Part shown: one piece after another, positions 48,836-58,656 of the stretch | Layout: every line of letters begins with the position of its first letter | Numbering within the stretch: the first letter of the stretch is position 1 | Assembly (NCBI RefSeq): GCF_014202475.1 | Contig: NZ_JACHGV010000008.1 | Span: forward strand, 310,001-374,000 | Source of the DNA: Streptomyces paradoxus | Lineage (GTDB): Bacteria > Actinomycetota > Actinomycetes > Streptomycetales > Streptomycetaceae | Length of the DNA: 64,000 nucleotides | Direction of reading: 5' to 3' | Translations under genes and position numbers: made by a program | Notes under the pieces: generated by a model | Databases searched by the model: none | What the model saw: only the letters and a program-made list of their open reading frames with translations | Told to the model about the DNA's origin: nothing

Positions 48836-51514
48836 ATGGCGAGTCGTTTCGCCCGTTTTCAACACCTGTCGGTCAAGCGTCTGATCACCCAGAGCACGCG
48901 GACTGTAGCCGGGCAGGTGTTGGTTTTCCAGGTGGCCCTGGTGGTGCTGCTCGTGGCCTGCGGCGTCTTCGCCCTCATCCTGCAGTCGGAGCGGGACAGC
49001 AGCGCCGAGGCCAGGCGCCGCTCCACAGCCGTGGCACAGACCTTCGCGCACTCGCCGGGCGTCCTGGCGGCATTGCAGACCCCGGATCCCAGCAAGATCC
49101 TCCAGCCGCTCACCGAGGCGGCACGCCGGGCTGCCGATGTCGACTTCATCGTGGTCATGGACACCGAGGGCATCCGGTACACGCACCCCTTGCCGGACCG
49201 GATCGGAAAGCGGTTCGTGGGCGAGATCGGGCCGTCCTTGGCGGGGAAGGTCTATGTGGAGAGCGTCGACGGTCCGCTCGGTCGCGAGGTGCAGGCCACT
49301 GTCCCGATCAGGAACGCCGACAGCGAGGTCGTGGCCCTCGTCTCGGCCGGGATGAAGGTCAAGAACGTCGAAAGTCAGTTGAACCGGCAACTACCGATCA
49401 TTCTGGGCGCGGGCGCCGGAGCCCTCGTGCTGTCCGCCGGCGTGACGGCACTGGTGGGCAGGCGGCTGCGACGGCAGACCCACAGCCTCGCCCCGGACGA
49501 GATGGCCCTCATGTACGAGCACCACGACACAGTGCTCCACTCCGTTCGGGAAGGGGTGCTGATCGTGGCCGCCGACGGGCGCCTGATGCTGGCGAACGAC
49601 GAGGCCAGACGGCTGCTGGAGCTGCCCCCGGACATCGAGGGGCGGCTCGTCTCGGAACTGCCGGGCCTCGATCCCGACACCAAGGCACTGCTCGCCTCCG
49701 GGCGCGAGGTGACCGACGAGGTGCACCTCTCGGGAGAGCGGCTGATCGCGGTCAACCAGCGGCCCACGGGTCGCGAGGGAGGGCCCAGGGAAACGGTGGT
49801 GACACTGCGCGACTCCACCGAGCTGCAGGCGGTGACGGGCAGGGCGGAGGTGGCACGGGAGCGGCTCAGGCTGCTGTACGACGCCGGACTCCACATCGGC
49901 ACCACTCTGGACGTGCTGCGCACCGCCGACGAATTGGCGCGGGTGCCCATTCCCCGCTTCGCGGACTTCGTCACCGTGGACCTGGCCGACGCCGTCCTGC
50001 ACGGCGAGGAACCGGCCCCCACGGGGACGGACATGCGACGCGCGGCCGTGTCCGGCATCGTGGACGACCATCCGCTCACCGAACAGGGCCGGCTTTTCGA
50101 CTATCAGCCGTCCACACCGCATGCGCGCGGCTACGGCAGCGGCCGCTCCCAGCTGGTGAGCGATCTCCCGGCCGCCACGGACTGGCGCGTGCAGGACCCA
50201 GGGCGGGCCAAGGCGATCATCGACTACGGCATCCACTCCCTCATCACCGCGCCCATCCAGGCCCGTGGCGTCGTGCTGGGCATGGCCAGCTTCTGGCGCA
50301 CGCGGCAGCATGAGCGCTTCAACGAGGAGGACGTGTCGCTGGCGGAGGAGCTGGTGGCCCGTGCCGCGATCAGCATCGACAATGCCCGCCGCTACACCCG
50401 CGAACACGCCCTGGCGGTCACCCTCCAGCGCAGCCTGCTGCCCCAGGCCATGCCGCAGCAGAACGCCCTCGACATCGCCTACCGCTACCTCCCCGCCCAG
50501 TCGGGCGTGGGCGGGGACTGGTTCGACGTGATTCCCATGCCGGGCAGCCGGGTGGCACTGGCCGTCGGCGATGTGGTCGGCCACGGCCTCCACGCCGCCG
50601 CCACGATGGGACGGCTGCGTACCGCGGTGCACAACTTCTCCGCCCTCGACCTGCCGCCCGACGAGCTGCTGAGTCATCTGGACGACCTGGTCGGAAGCAT
50701 CGACCAGAGCGAGACGGCGGAGAGCGCCGCGGGCGTCGTCGGCGCCACCTGCCTGTACGGGATCTACGACCCCGTGACGAGCCGCTACGTCGTGGCACGG
50801 GCGGGGCATCTGGCGCCCGCGCTGGTCCGGCCAGACGGGACCGTCACCTTCCCTGAGGTGCCCGCAGGTCCACCGCTGGGCCTCGGCGGCATGCCGTTCC
50901 AGACCGCGGAGCTGTGCCTCGCTGAGGGAACCCAGCTCGTCCTGTACACCGACGGCCTTATCGAGGACCGCAGACGCGACCTGGACGTGGGAATGGAGCT
51001 GCTGCGCGATGCGCTCGCCGGCAACCCCGGCCGGCCACCCGAGGAGACCTGCCAGGACGTGCTGGACAGTGTGCTTCCCGGGCGTCCCAAGGACGACGTC
51101 GCCCTGCTCGTCGCCCGCACGCGGCTACTGCCGCGCGACCGGATCGCCGACTGGGACGTACCATCGGACCCCGCCGCCGTCGCGGGTATGCGCGACGCCG
51201 TGTCCCGAAGACTCGAGGCATGGGGCCTGTCGGAGTTCGGCTTCACCATGGAGCTCATCCTGAGCGAACTCATAACCAACGCCATCCGCTACGGCTCCGG
51301 GCCGATCCATGTGCGGCTGATCCGCGACCGTGCGCTGATCTGCGAGGTGGCCGACGGCAGCAGCACCTCACCGCATCTGCGCTACGCCGCGACGACGGAC
51401 GAGGGCGGCCGGGGCCTGTTCCTGGTGTCGCAGATGGCTGAGCGCTGGGGAACCCGCTACACCCCGCAAGGCAAGGTGATCTGGGCCGAACAGGCCCTGC
51501 CCCAGGTCCCGTAG
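48836..51514 (+). CDS. Sensor protein: CACHE-like, PAS, GAF, SpoIIE phosphatase and HATPase domains
   Basis: 892 residues from ATG 48836. A transmembrane helix (about 25-50) and another (about 185-205) flank an external sensor with ADVDFIVVMDTEGIRYTHPL and SVDGPLGREVQATVPI, as in CACHE-type receptors. Inside come PAS (HHDTVLHSVREGVLIVAADG), GAF (DAGLHIGTTLDVLRTADELA), SpoIIE phosphatase (SGVGGDWFDVIPMPGSRVAL, AVGDVVGHGLHAAATMG, LYTDGLIEDRRRD) and a C-terminal HATPase with ELITNAIRYGSGPIHVRLIR. The phosphatase and anti-sigma-like kinase in one chain fit a self-contained partner-switching sensor. A phosphorelay histidine is not obvious. Confidence 0.9.
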   Translation: MASRFARFQHLSVKRLITQSTRTVAGQVLVFQVALVVLLVACGVFALILQSERDSSAEARRRSTAVAQTFAHSPGVLAALQTPDPSKILQPLTEAARRAADVDFIVVMDTEGIRYTHPLPDRIGKRFVGEIGPSLAGKVYVESVDGPLGREVQATVPIRNADSEVVALVSAGMKVKNVESQLNRQLPIILGAGAGALVLSAGVTALVGRRLRRQTHSLAPDEMALMYEHHDTVLHSVREGVLIVAADGRLMLANDEARRLLELPPDIEGRLVSELPGLDPDTKALLASGREVTDEVHLSGERLIAVNQRPTGREGGPRETVVTLRDSTELQAVTGRAEVARERLRLLYDAGLHIGTTLDVLRTADELARVPIPRFADFVTVDLADAVLHGEEPAPTGTDMRRAAVSGIVDDHPLTEQGRLFDYQPSTPHARGYGSGRSQLVSDLPAATDWRVQDPGRAKAIIDYGIHSLITAPIQARGVVLGMASFWRTRQHERFNEEDVSLAEELVARAAISIDNARRYTREHALAVTLQRSLLPQAMPQQNALDIAYRYLPAQSGVGGDWFDVIPMPGSRVALAVGDVVGHGLHAAATMGRLRTAVHNFSALDLPPDELLSHLDDLVGSIDQSETAESAAGVVGATCLYGIYDPVTSRYVVARAGHLAPALVRPDGTVTFPEVPAGPPLGLGGMPFQTAELCLAEGTQLVLYTDGLIEDRRRDLDVGMELLRDALAGNPGRPPEETCQDVLDSVLPGRPKDDVALLVARTRLLPRDRIADWDVPSDPAAVAGMRDAVSRRLEAWGLSEFGFTMELILSELITNAIRYGSGPIHVRLIRDRALICEVADGSSTSPHLRYAATTDEGGRGLFLVSQMAERWGTRYTPQGKVIWAEQALPQVP

Positions 51515-51558
51515 CCCTTGTGCCCGGCTGCCAGGCCCTGTCGGGCAACGTGTCCGCG

Positions 51559-52500
51559 TCAGGCCGCGGCCTCGGCCTCTCGGTGCCCTTCGTGGCTTTG
51601 GCGGGTCCTGGTCGTGGCCAAGTCCGTTGCTCGCCGGACCGAGTCGGCGCAGGCGGCCAGCAGCGGTAGCCGGACGGCCGGACTGGGGATGCGGCCCTGG
51701 GCGTGCAACACCCCCTTGATCACGGTGGGGTTCGGCTCGGCGAAGAGCGCGGCGGACAGGCGGGCCAGCTCGGCTCCCAGTCTGCGGGCCGGTCCGGCGG
51801 CGTCGCGCTGCCAGAGGGTGATCAGCTCGGCGTAGTCGGCGGTGCGGACATTGGCCGACGCCAGGATGCCGCCGCGAGCGCCCGCCGCGAGCAGTGGCGA
51901 GATGACGGCGTCGTCGCCGCCGAGCACCGCGAAGCCCGGTGGCGACGAGCCGAGCAGTTCCATCGAGGCCGCGTCGATCGCGCCCGTGGCGTATTTGACC
52001 CCGACGACCTCCGGCAGGTGCCCGAGCGCTTTCAGTGTGCTGGTGCTGAGGGACTGACCGGTGCGGTACGGGATGTCGTAGATGACCAGCGGCAGGCCCC
52101 CGTGTTCGGCGAGTGCCGTGAAGTGCGCCAGTGTTCCCGCCTCACCGGGGCGGGTGTAGGGCGGCGCGGGAACCAGCGCCGCTGTGACGTCACCGCTCTG
52201 GGCGAGTTCCCGCAGCGTCGTGATGGCGGCGGCGGTGTCGTTGGTGCCGACGCCGACGATCAGAGGAGCTCCGTGTGCCCGGCAGGCGGCCGAGCAGATG
52301 CGCACCACGGCCTGCTTCTCCTCGCCGGTCAGCGTGGCCGCCTCCGCGGTGGTGCCCAGGGCGACGAGTCCGCGCGCACCGCCGGCCGACAGCGCCTCGT
52401 GGGCGAGGCGGGCGAGCGCGTCCGGGGCGAGACGCAGGTCGTCGGTGAACGGAGTCACCAAGGGGACGAACAGGCCGGTGAGGTTCGCATCGGGCTTCAT
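51559..52500 (-). CDS. DapA-family dihydrodipicolinate synthase-like lyase/aldolase
   Basis: 313 residues from ATG 52500 (MKPDANLTGLFVPLVTPFTD). The TIM-barrel Schiff-base aldolase family is shown by GLVALGTTAEAATLTGEEKQ, PLVIYDIPYRTGQ (the Tyr) and EVVGVKYATGA (the Lys, about residue 161). DapA condenses pyruvate with aspartate semialdehyde, but members next to a LysR regulator often act on sugars or N-acetylneuraminate. The missing lysine-pathway neighbours suggest a non-housekeeping member. It is divergent from the LysR gene with 71 bp between. Confidence 0.88.
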   Translation of the reverse strand: MKPDANLTGLFVPLVTPFTDDLRLAPDALARLAHEALSAGGARGLVALGTTAEAATLTGEEKQAVVRICSAACRAHGAPLIVGVGTNDTAAAITTLRELAQSGDVTAALVPAPPYTRPGEAGTLAHFTALAEHGGLPLVIYDIPYRTGQSLSTSTLKALGHLPEVVGVKYATGAIDAASMELLGSSPPGFAVLGGDDAVISPLLAAGARGGILASANVRTADYAELITLWQRDAAGPARRLGAELARLSAALFAEPNPTVIKGVLHAQGRIPSPAVRLPLLAACADSVRRATDLATTRTRQSHEGHREAEAAA

Positions 52501-52571
52501 GCATCCAGCCTGACCGACTCGAACCCAGTAGATCCAGCTCATGTTTCTACACGTATGCGTAAGATCAACTT

Positions 52572-53501
52572 ATGCTTGATGTCCGGCGTCTCCGCCTGCT
52601 GCGCGAACTGGACCGACGCGGCACCATCGCCGCCGTGGCCGAGGCGCTTGCCTTCACCGCCTCGGCCGTCTCCCAGCAACTGGGCGTGCTGGAGCGCGAG
52701 GCCGGTGTGCCCTTGCTGGAGCGGAGCGGCAGGCGGGTGGTGCTCACGCCCGCGGGTCGCATCCTCGTCACCCACGCCGACGCCGTTCTCGAGCGCCTTG
52801 AGCTGGCGGTGTCCCAGTTGGCCGGGGCGCGCGAGGGCCTCGGCGGGCCGTTGCAGATCGGGACGTTCCCCTCCGGCGGCCCCGCGATCGTGCCCGCCAC
52901 GCTGGCCGAACTGGCCCGCAGGCACCCGGCACTGGAGCCGATGGTGCGCGAGATCGACTCGGCGCGGGTCTCCGACGGCCTGCGCGCCGGCGAACTCGAT
53001 GTGGCCCTCGTCCACGACTACGACTTCGTTCCCGCGTCACCGGACACCACCGTCGACCAGGTGCCCTTGCTGGAGGAGCCCATGTACCTGGCCACGGGCC
53101 GCACCGCCGACAGCACTCCCGCGACCGGTCCCGCCGCCCCCGGCGGCACGCTGGCGGAGCTGCTCGGACCGTGGGCCACGTCCCCATGGATCACGGCCCG
53201 GGAGGGCACGACCGGTCACGCGATGGCCGTACGCGCCTGTCAGGCGGCCGGATTCCAGCCGCGCATCCGCCACCAGGTCAACGACTTCCGTACGGTCCTG
53301 GCACTGGCCGCCATCGGGCAAGGGGCCGGATTCGTGCCGGAGATGACCACCGAACACGCCCCCGAGGGCGTGGCCCTGACCCGGCTGCCCCTCTTCCGCC
53401 GCTCGAAGGTCGCCTTCCGCGCGGGCGGCGGCACGCACCCTGCGATCGCTGCGTTCGTGGCGGCGGCGCGAACAGCGGTCCAGGGGCTGGGCAATAGGTG
53501 A
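52572..53501 (+). CDS. LysR family transcriptional regulator
   Basis: 309 residues from ATG 52572. The winged HTH is MLDVRRLRLLRELDRRGTIA, then AVAEALAFTASAVSQQLGVL and EREAGVPLLERSGRRVVLTP. The co-inducer domain has LQIGTFPSGGPAIVPATLAE and PWITAREGTTGHAMAVRACQ. LysR proteins usually activate a divergent gene; here that is the DapA-like gene, through the 71-bp gap, which includes the near-palindrome TACACGTATGCGTA. The effector is probably a metabolite of the DapA-like reaction. Confidence 0.92.
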   Translation: MLDVRRLRLLRELDRRGTIAAVAEALAFTASAVSQQLGVLEREAGVPLLERSGRRVVLTPAGRILVTHADAVLERLELAVSQLAGAREGLGGPLQIGTFPSGGPAIVPATLAELARRHPALEPMVREIDSARVSDGLRAGELDVALVHDYDFVPASPDTTVDQVPLLEEPMYLATGRTADSTPATGPAAPGGTLAELLGPWATSPWITAREGTTGHAMAVRACQAAGFQPRIRHQVNDFRTVLALAAIGQGAGFVPEMTTEHAPEGVALTRLPLFRRSKVAFRAGGGTHPAIAAFVAAARTAVQGLGNR

Positions 53502-53546
53502 GTTCCGGCTCTGGTCCATACGGTGCCACGAACCGGATCGCGACTC

Positions 53547-54749
53547 TCAGCGTTCGCCGTGCAACTCCGCTGCGGGGCCTGCCCCCACGTCCGCTGCCGG
53601 AGACCTGCCGCGCGTGGCCGGTCGGCTCCAGCGGCGCACAGCGGGGCGTTCGACCAGCCGGTAGAGCAACCACGCCAGGAGCAGGGTGATCACCACGGTC
53701 AGACTTGCGTCGAGCAGAGCCTGGGAGACCGTCGAGTGGCCCGACCAGCCGTCCGCCTTGGTCATCTGCATCGGGCCGTACAAGATGACCAGCCAGTGCA
53801 CCATGTACAGGGCGAAGGAGATCTCTCCGAGGAAAATCATGGTGCGCTTGCGGAAGAAGGAAGGCCGGCCGCGCACATCTGCCGTCGCGCCCGCGGCGAT
53901 GAGAAGTGCGAGGAAGAGCGCGATGGCGGATGCCTGGCTGTACATCTCCGGCAGAAACCCGGCGGTGACGACGAAACTCGCTCCCGCCAGCAGCATGGCC
54001 GGGACGAGCGGCAACCCGATCCAGCGTCCGCTGAGCACGATCTGCGCCGTCAGCATTCCGAGCATGAATTCCAGCATCCTGCTGACCGGGAAGTAGTAGG
54101 TGAACCACAGCGGCCACCACGGCACGTCGGTGTTCGTCATCATCGGCTCGTCCGGCAGCAACAGCGCGACGAACGGCAACGTGCAGATCAGGAGTGCGAC
54201 GCCGCCGAGCCACAGCCACAACCGCTCGACCCGGATCTTGCGCAGCAGGGGGAGCAGCGCGGGGAAGGCCAGATAGAACAACAGCTCGCAAGCGAGCGAC
54301 CAGGTGGGGGCGTTGGAGGTGTAATTCAGCACGACTTCCTGGTCGGGGATCCAGCTCTGCACGAGGAAGAGGGTGGGCAGGGTGTTGGCCGTAGTCACCG
54401 CGTTGTTCGCGACGAGCATCAGGACCACGGCGGCGCCCAGCGTGACCAGGTGGTTCGGGTACACCTTCACGAGGCGTCGGCGCCAGAAGAGCCGGCTGGT
54501 GTCACCCGGCCGCGCCGACCAGGTCAGCACGAACCCGCTGAGGACGAAGAAGAAGACCACACCGGTGGGCCCCAACGCGTACACGTACGGCTCGGTCCAG
54601 TTGAGCCAAGGCTTCTGCACGCTGGGTACCAGAACGATTCCTATATGGCAGATCAGCACCATGAAGGCGGCGATGAATCGCATCCCGGTGAGGGAAGGCA
54701 GCCTGGACAACGATGTCTTGGCCGCTGTGGGACCCGCCGGTGCCGCCAT
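53547..54749 (-). CDS. Membrane acyltransferase (acyltransferase-3 family)
   Basis: 400 residues from ATG 54749, preceded by GGAGGCACC. About ten transmembrane helices are visible, including LTGMRFIAAFMVLICHIGIV, GVVFFFVLSGFVLTWSARPG, SLACELLFYLAFPALLPLLR and FALYMVHWLVILYGPM. Arg in RFIAA and His in ICHIGI lie in the family's conserved N-terminal motif. The C-terminus is Arg-rich and cytoplasmic. Members transfer acetyl or other acyl groups to sugars, lipids or antibiotics at the membrane. No biosynthetic cluster is adjacent. It is on the same strand as the NmrA-like gene upstream. Confidence 0.88.
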   Translation of the reverse strand: MAAPAGPTAAKTSLSRLPSLTGMRFIAAFMVLICHIGIVLVPSVQKPWLNWTEPYVYALGPTGVVFFFVLSGFVLTWSARPGDTSRLFWRRRLVKVYPNHLVTLGAAVVLMLVANNAVTTANTLPTLFLVQSWIPDQEVVLNYTSNAPTWSLACELLFYLAFPALLPLLRKIRVERLWLWLGGVALLICTLPFVALLLPDEPMMTNTDVPWWPLWFTYYFPVSRMLEFMLGMLTAQIVLSGRWIGLPLVPAMLLAGASFVVTAGFLPEMYSQASAIALFLALLIAAGATADVRGRPSFFRKRTMIFLGEISFALYMVHWLVILYGPMQMTKADGWSGHSTVSQALLDASLTVVITLLLAWLLYRLVERPAVRRWSRPATRGRSPAADVGAGPAAELHGER

Positions 54750-54922
54750 GGTGCCTCCATGGTTTGTGAGTCGACCGAATGACCACGCACCGAGCCGCAC
54801 CCGGCATGCCCTGAACATGGACCAACCCGCTTGAGTCAAACTCGCGGCCGCCCAGTGAACCCCGGTCGGCCATCGCCTCGTCTGTGGAGGGCCCCGGCGG
54901 GAAATTGTGCTCAGCGCCGAGG

Positions 54923-55882
54923 TCAGCGAAATGAGTCGATGTTCTCGCTCACCCAGTCGTCGTAGGTGCGCAGTGGGCGGCCGATGATGTCCTGCACGGA
55001 CGGCCGCTGGTCGAGTGTCCACTGAACGAGTTCGGCGAAGAGGGCGCCGTACTCTTCAAGTGCGTACAGCGTCACGTCGATCGCACCGTCCGGCCAGCCA
55101 CGACGTCGCCAGATCGCCCGACTCTCGTCCGCCGCCAGATCGACCGTGTCGATGTCGCGGCCGAGAGCGGTGGCGATGCTCTGTATCCGTGAACGCGTGC
55201 TCAGCGGCGGGCCCACAGCCTCGACGACCGTCCCGGTGTAATCGTCGCTGATCAGTGCCGCGGCCACGACGGCGGCGAGGTCCTGCTCGTGGATGAAGGG
55301 GTAGTGGCCCTGGTTGAGGAAAGCCTCCCGGACCACCCCGTCGGCGCGGACGGTGTCAGGCCAGTCCGACCCTGTCGCCGGGTACGTGCCCTCGATGACG
55401 GCACCCATCACAGCCGACGGCCGGATGTGCGTCCAGGCGATGCCCGAGTGCTCCACCGCCTTCTCAATCGCCAGCCAGAACCAGGTCTCCGGCGGATTCG
55501 CCTCTTCGTACTCCGGTCCGTGAGACGACAACAGAACGACTTTACGGGCGGAGGCGTTTCGCGCCAGAGTGAGGGCGTCCTGGACCGTCGACGGATGAGC
55601 ACCGGCGAGGAACACGGCCTCGACACCGTCGAAGGCTCGGGCACACTCCAGCGGCCGGGTGATGGACCCCTCCACGACGTGGACCGTGTCAGGCCAGCCA
55701 TCGCACTGGTCCGGCTCGGCCATCACCCGCACATGCCGACCCATGGCGAGCAGTTGTCGGGCGAGACACCGGCCGACGATCCCGGTCGGGCTGTTGCCTT
55801 CATCTCTGCGCGGGCTGACGACGGTCAGCAGGCAGATACCTTCGGTTACCGGCGTCTTCTCATTCTGCTCGAATCTGTCCAC
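54923..55882 (-). CDS. NmrA-like NAD(P)-binding protein
   Basis: 319 residues from GTG 55882, preceded by AAAGG. The fold core reads ICLLTVVSPRRDEGNSPTGI, then VGRCLARQLLAMGRHVRVMA and DGVEAVFLAGAHPSTVQDAL. The usual GATG glycine motif is altered (SPTGIVG). The C-terminal half has WTHIRPSAVMGAVIEGTYPA and EVVREAFLNQGH-like segments of NmrA/quinone-oxidoreductase-2 proteins. It may act as a redox sensor or as an oxidoreductase on a small substrate. The catalytic residue pattern is unclear. Confidence 0.75.
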   Translation of the reverse strand: MDRFEQNEKTPVTEGICLLTVVSPRRDEGNSPTGIVGRCLARQLLAMGRHVRVMAEPDQCDGWPDTVHVVEGSITRPLECARAFDGVEAVFLAGAHPSTVQDALTLARNASARKVVLLSSHGPEYEEANPPETWFWLAIEKAVEHSGIAWTHIRPSAVMGAVIEGTYPATGSDWPDTVRADGVVREAFLNQGHYPFIHEQDLAAVVAAALISDDYTGTVVEAVGPPLSTRSRIQSIATALGRDIDTVDLAADESRAIWRRRGWPDGAIDVTLYALEEYGALFAELVQWTLDQRPSVQDIIGRPLRTYDDWVSENIDSFR

Positions 55883-56195
55883 GGCAAGACCTTTCAACGC
55901 GTGAGCGGAGATCTTGCACCGGGCCCGGCCCGGGGCACCGGACGGCCTCTGCCGTGCCCACGGCCGCAGTGCCACGGCTGCGGATCGAGGCCGGGAAGTC
56001 TACCAGGATGCACTTGGCGACAACTTCGTTGACGGCAGGCCCAGAGGGCGCCGGAGTCGTCGTGACACCGCGTCAGCGGGCCGCTGTTCCGCGTCGACCG
56101 GCGACCAGCCCCGCGCCGATAGGCGCAGGACAGAGACAGCTTTGCCGGAAATATTTGAGGTGTTCGGTTCGGGCTGACGTCATGGTGGGACCCGG
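55883..56195. other. Gene-free stretch before the transposase remnant
   Basis: No gene can be supported here. Short open frames are Arg/Pro-rich with no domain. The sequence near 56140-56170 is locally A+T-richer (GGAAATATTTGAGG) and directly precedes the insertion element. Confidence 0.4.
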
Positions 56196-57292
56196 ATTAG
56201 TCCGGTTTCGGCAATGAACCCGTCGAGCAGGTCGGGCCGATACTGCATCCGTTTGAGTCGCGTGCGGACCAGCCCTGCCAGGTCATCGATGCTGTATGGG
56301 GCCAGATTGCCCCAGGCTCTTCTTCAAGTGCGCCCACACACCCTCGGCCGGGTTGAGGTCGGGGGTGTAGGTCGGGAAGCGGTAGACCGCCAGCCACGGC
56401 CGCTTTTCGATCAGCTCGCGCATGGCGGCGTCGACGTGGTGGCTTCAGTTGTCCCAGACCAGCACGATGTTGCCGCCGAGTTGCTGGTGGGCGGCATCCA
56501 GCAATGAGGCGAAGTCCTTCTCCCGAAAGCCCTTTTTCTCGCCTTTGCGGCTGTGGTGCACCAGCATCCGGAATATCAGCCGGGTGCGCCGGCCGGCCTT
56601 GCGGCAGACCAGGCCCGCCAGGGAGATGCGGCCCGAGCCTGCCGCCCTGGCCCTGACAAGGGGCGTGTGACCGCGCCGGGACCAGGTCCGTGCTTTCGGC
56701 GGCCGGAGCATCTGGCCCGACTCATCCGCGAAGCACAGCCACGCGTCCTGGTCCCTCACCGTCTTTCCACCCGGGGCCAGGTCTCCCTGATCCAGCCGGT
56801 CACGGCGTCCTCGTCGCGTTCGGCCGCCCGGCGCGCCGGGGCCTGCACGGTGAAGCCCATCTGGTGCAGGATGCGCCAGGTCTGCGCCGAACTGAAACGG
56901 ACAATGGAACCGCCGCGCGATCACCGTCGCCACCCGGGCCAGCGTCCACCGCTGGTCCTCCACCCAGCCGTGCGCGGCCGGCCCCTTCTCCAGTTCGGCG
57001 GCCAGCCAGGCCCGCCAGTCCGGTGTCATCCGGGAGGGCCGCCCGGACGGCCCCTTGGACTGCAGGGCCGCCACTCCGCCGTCCCGCCAGCGGGCATGCC
57101 AGGCGTAAGCGGACTTGCGCGAGACCCGCAACCGCCGCGCGACCTGCGGCGGCGTCACCCCTTGCACGAATAACTGGGCAGCCTCGAACCGCACTTGCTC
57201 CCGCCGGGCCCGCTGCTTCGCGGTCAGGCCACCCCCATCGGGATACCGCATGACACCGAGATACGCCCACCACCGAGATCACCGTCACCCTA
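56170..57292 (-). mobile_element. Degenerate IS630-type insertion element
   Basis: The transposase remnant is bounded on the right by sequence ending CACCGTCACCC followed by TA (57291-57292), the dinucleotide at which IS630/Tc1 elements insert. Its complement GGGTGACGGTGA partly matches GGGCTGACGTCATGG on the left (about 56173). The repeats are imperfect and a left TA is not obvious, so the boundaries are approximate. Confidence 0.5.
56196..57251 (-). pseudogene. IS630-family transposase, inactivated
   Basis: From ATG 57251: an N-terminal double HTH (FVQGVTPPQVARRLRVSRKS, then AYAWHARWRDGGVAALQSKG). A frame change follows near the segment RFHCPFQFGADL (around 56885), and then the catalytic domain WLCFADESGQMLRPPKARTW, with Asp-Glu, and IVLVWDN. 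A TGA stop at 56445 interrupts it, after which the reading continues as SHHVDAAMRELIEKRPWLAV and TPDLNPAEGVWAHLKKSLGQ, giving the last acidic residue of the DDE triad. At least one frameshift and one nonsense change make it inactive. Confidence 0.85.
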
Positions 57293-57303
57293 GGCAGAAA
57301 TCC

Positions 57304-58518
57304 TCAGTAGTTGGTGAATGTGTAGCAGGTGGCGCGGGCTGCGCCGTGCTCGTTCCAGTCCCATTTGTCGGTGGGCCAGGTGAACCAGTGCGTGTCTCGC
57401 CCGGCGGACTCTGCCCGCCAGGCGGCGGGGGAGTCCGGGACGGCTCGGTCGCAGGCGGTTTCGGCTTGCTGCCGGGCTTTGTCGGCCCCTGGGTAGGCGG
57501 TGGTCATTTCCGGCTGGGCCAGGATCCGGGCGCCGTGCTTCGTCTCGCACGGGCGGCTCACGACCAGGCGGTTGGAGCCGGTGCCGGTGTGCGGGTCGAA
57601 GCAGGCGCCAGGCTCCAGTTCATCGATCTCCCGGACCGTGTCCCGCGCGGGGAGCTGCCGGGCGGCGGACGGCAGCTTCGGGGCACCCGCGCCGTGCTGA
57701 CTGACTGTCAGCTCGGCCCGGATCCCCTTCAAGCTCCGCAGCGAACCCCGTTCCCGCGCCTTCAGTGCGCCCAGATCGGCCGAGACGCGGGTGAAGCGCC
57801 CCTTGCCGTCGGTGCGGAGCACGAGGTCGACGGGCAGGGGTGCGGCGGCTTCGTCGGTCCCGCGGTGCAGCATGTCCCGCAGGTCCTTGGGGAAGAGGGT
57901 GAGGGCCGCGGGAGCGGTGGTGCGGATCGTGTAGGTCCTCCCGGTCCCCGTCGGCGTGGACTTCGTCACCCGACCTCCGGACGAGAGCAGCTCCAGCAGT
58001 GTCCCGCCGAACGGGACCTGGGTGCCGGCCAATGACTCGACGTTGCGGTTGCCGTCGAGGGTGAAGTCGCTCGGGGCATGGCGGATCCAGTACGGCGCGG
58101 TGCCCGGCCGCACCAGCACGTCCGTTCCCTCGACGGCCACGCCCAGCTCCGCCGGCTGGGGAGACGGCGCGGGGGAGGAGCCCAGCAGCGCCTCCCGCTG
58201 CGCCGTGGTGACGCGCTTGGTGAAGGTCCACGACCGGGTGCCGACGGCGTGTCCCGCCTTCGGGGCCATCCGGCCCTCGCTCGTCAGGACCGCCTCACCG
58301 GTGCCGAGCTCGAAGGTCATGGCCTGCCGGAACGCGAAGGCATCCGTCGCCAGGGTCGCTTCGAGGGCCTTGGCGGGCTGCTGCGCCTTCGGAGCGGAGA
58401 AGACGGGGTGCGGCGGCTCGGCCGGTGCGCCGGCAAAGCACCCCGCGACAGCCAGGGCGGCCGCGGCTGTGGCGACGCCGAAACCGGCGCGCGTGAGGGA
58501 GGGATGACGGGATATCAC
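57304..58518 (-). CDS. Large lipoprotein of unknown function
   Basis: 404 residues from GTG 58518 (VISRHPSLTRAGFGVATAAA). The lipobox is LAVAGC. The mature domain has LEATLATDAFAFRQAMTFEL, GTRSWTFTKRVTTAQREALL, VLVRPGTAPYWIRHAPSDFT and DLVLRTDGKGRFTRVSADLG, resembling LppX/LprG-like half-barrels. A C-terminal extension with cysteines (EPGACFDPHTGTG, SRPCETKHG, QAETACDRA) is septum-formation/DUF4190-like. It is lipid-anchored outside the membrane. Function unknown. Confidence 0.8.
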   Translation of the reverse strand: MISRHPSLTRAGFGVATAAAALAVAGCFAGAPAEPPHPVFSAPKAQQPAKALEATLATDAFAFRQAMTFELGTGEAVLTSEGRMAPKAGHAVGTRSWTFTKRVTTAQREALLGSSPAPSPQPAELGVAVEGTDVLVRPGTAPYWIRHAPSDFTLDGNRNVESLAGTQVPFGGTLLELLSSGGRVTKSTPTGTGRTYTIRTTAPAALTLFPKDLRDMLHRGTDEAAAPLPVDLVLRTDGKGRFTRVSADLGALKARERGSLRSLKGIRAELTVSQHGAGAPKLPSAARQLPARDTVREIDELEPGACFDPHTGTGSNRLVVSRPCETKHGARILAQPEMTTAYPGADKARQQAETACDRAVPDSPAAWRAESAGRDTHWFTWPTDKWDWNEHGAARATCYTFTNY

Positions 58519-58656
58519 GACGGTACGACAGCGGCACCCGCCCCACGGTTGCACGCCGGGGGATAACGGAACCGCAACGCAGGCGGGAGGCGCCGGACTT
58601 GGGCCGGCCGGTTGTGTCTCGACATCAATGTCAGTGCCTCCTGACAGGATGCGCGG

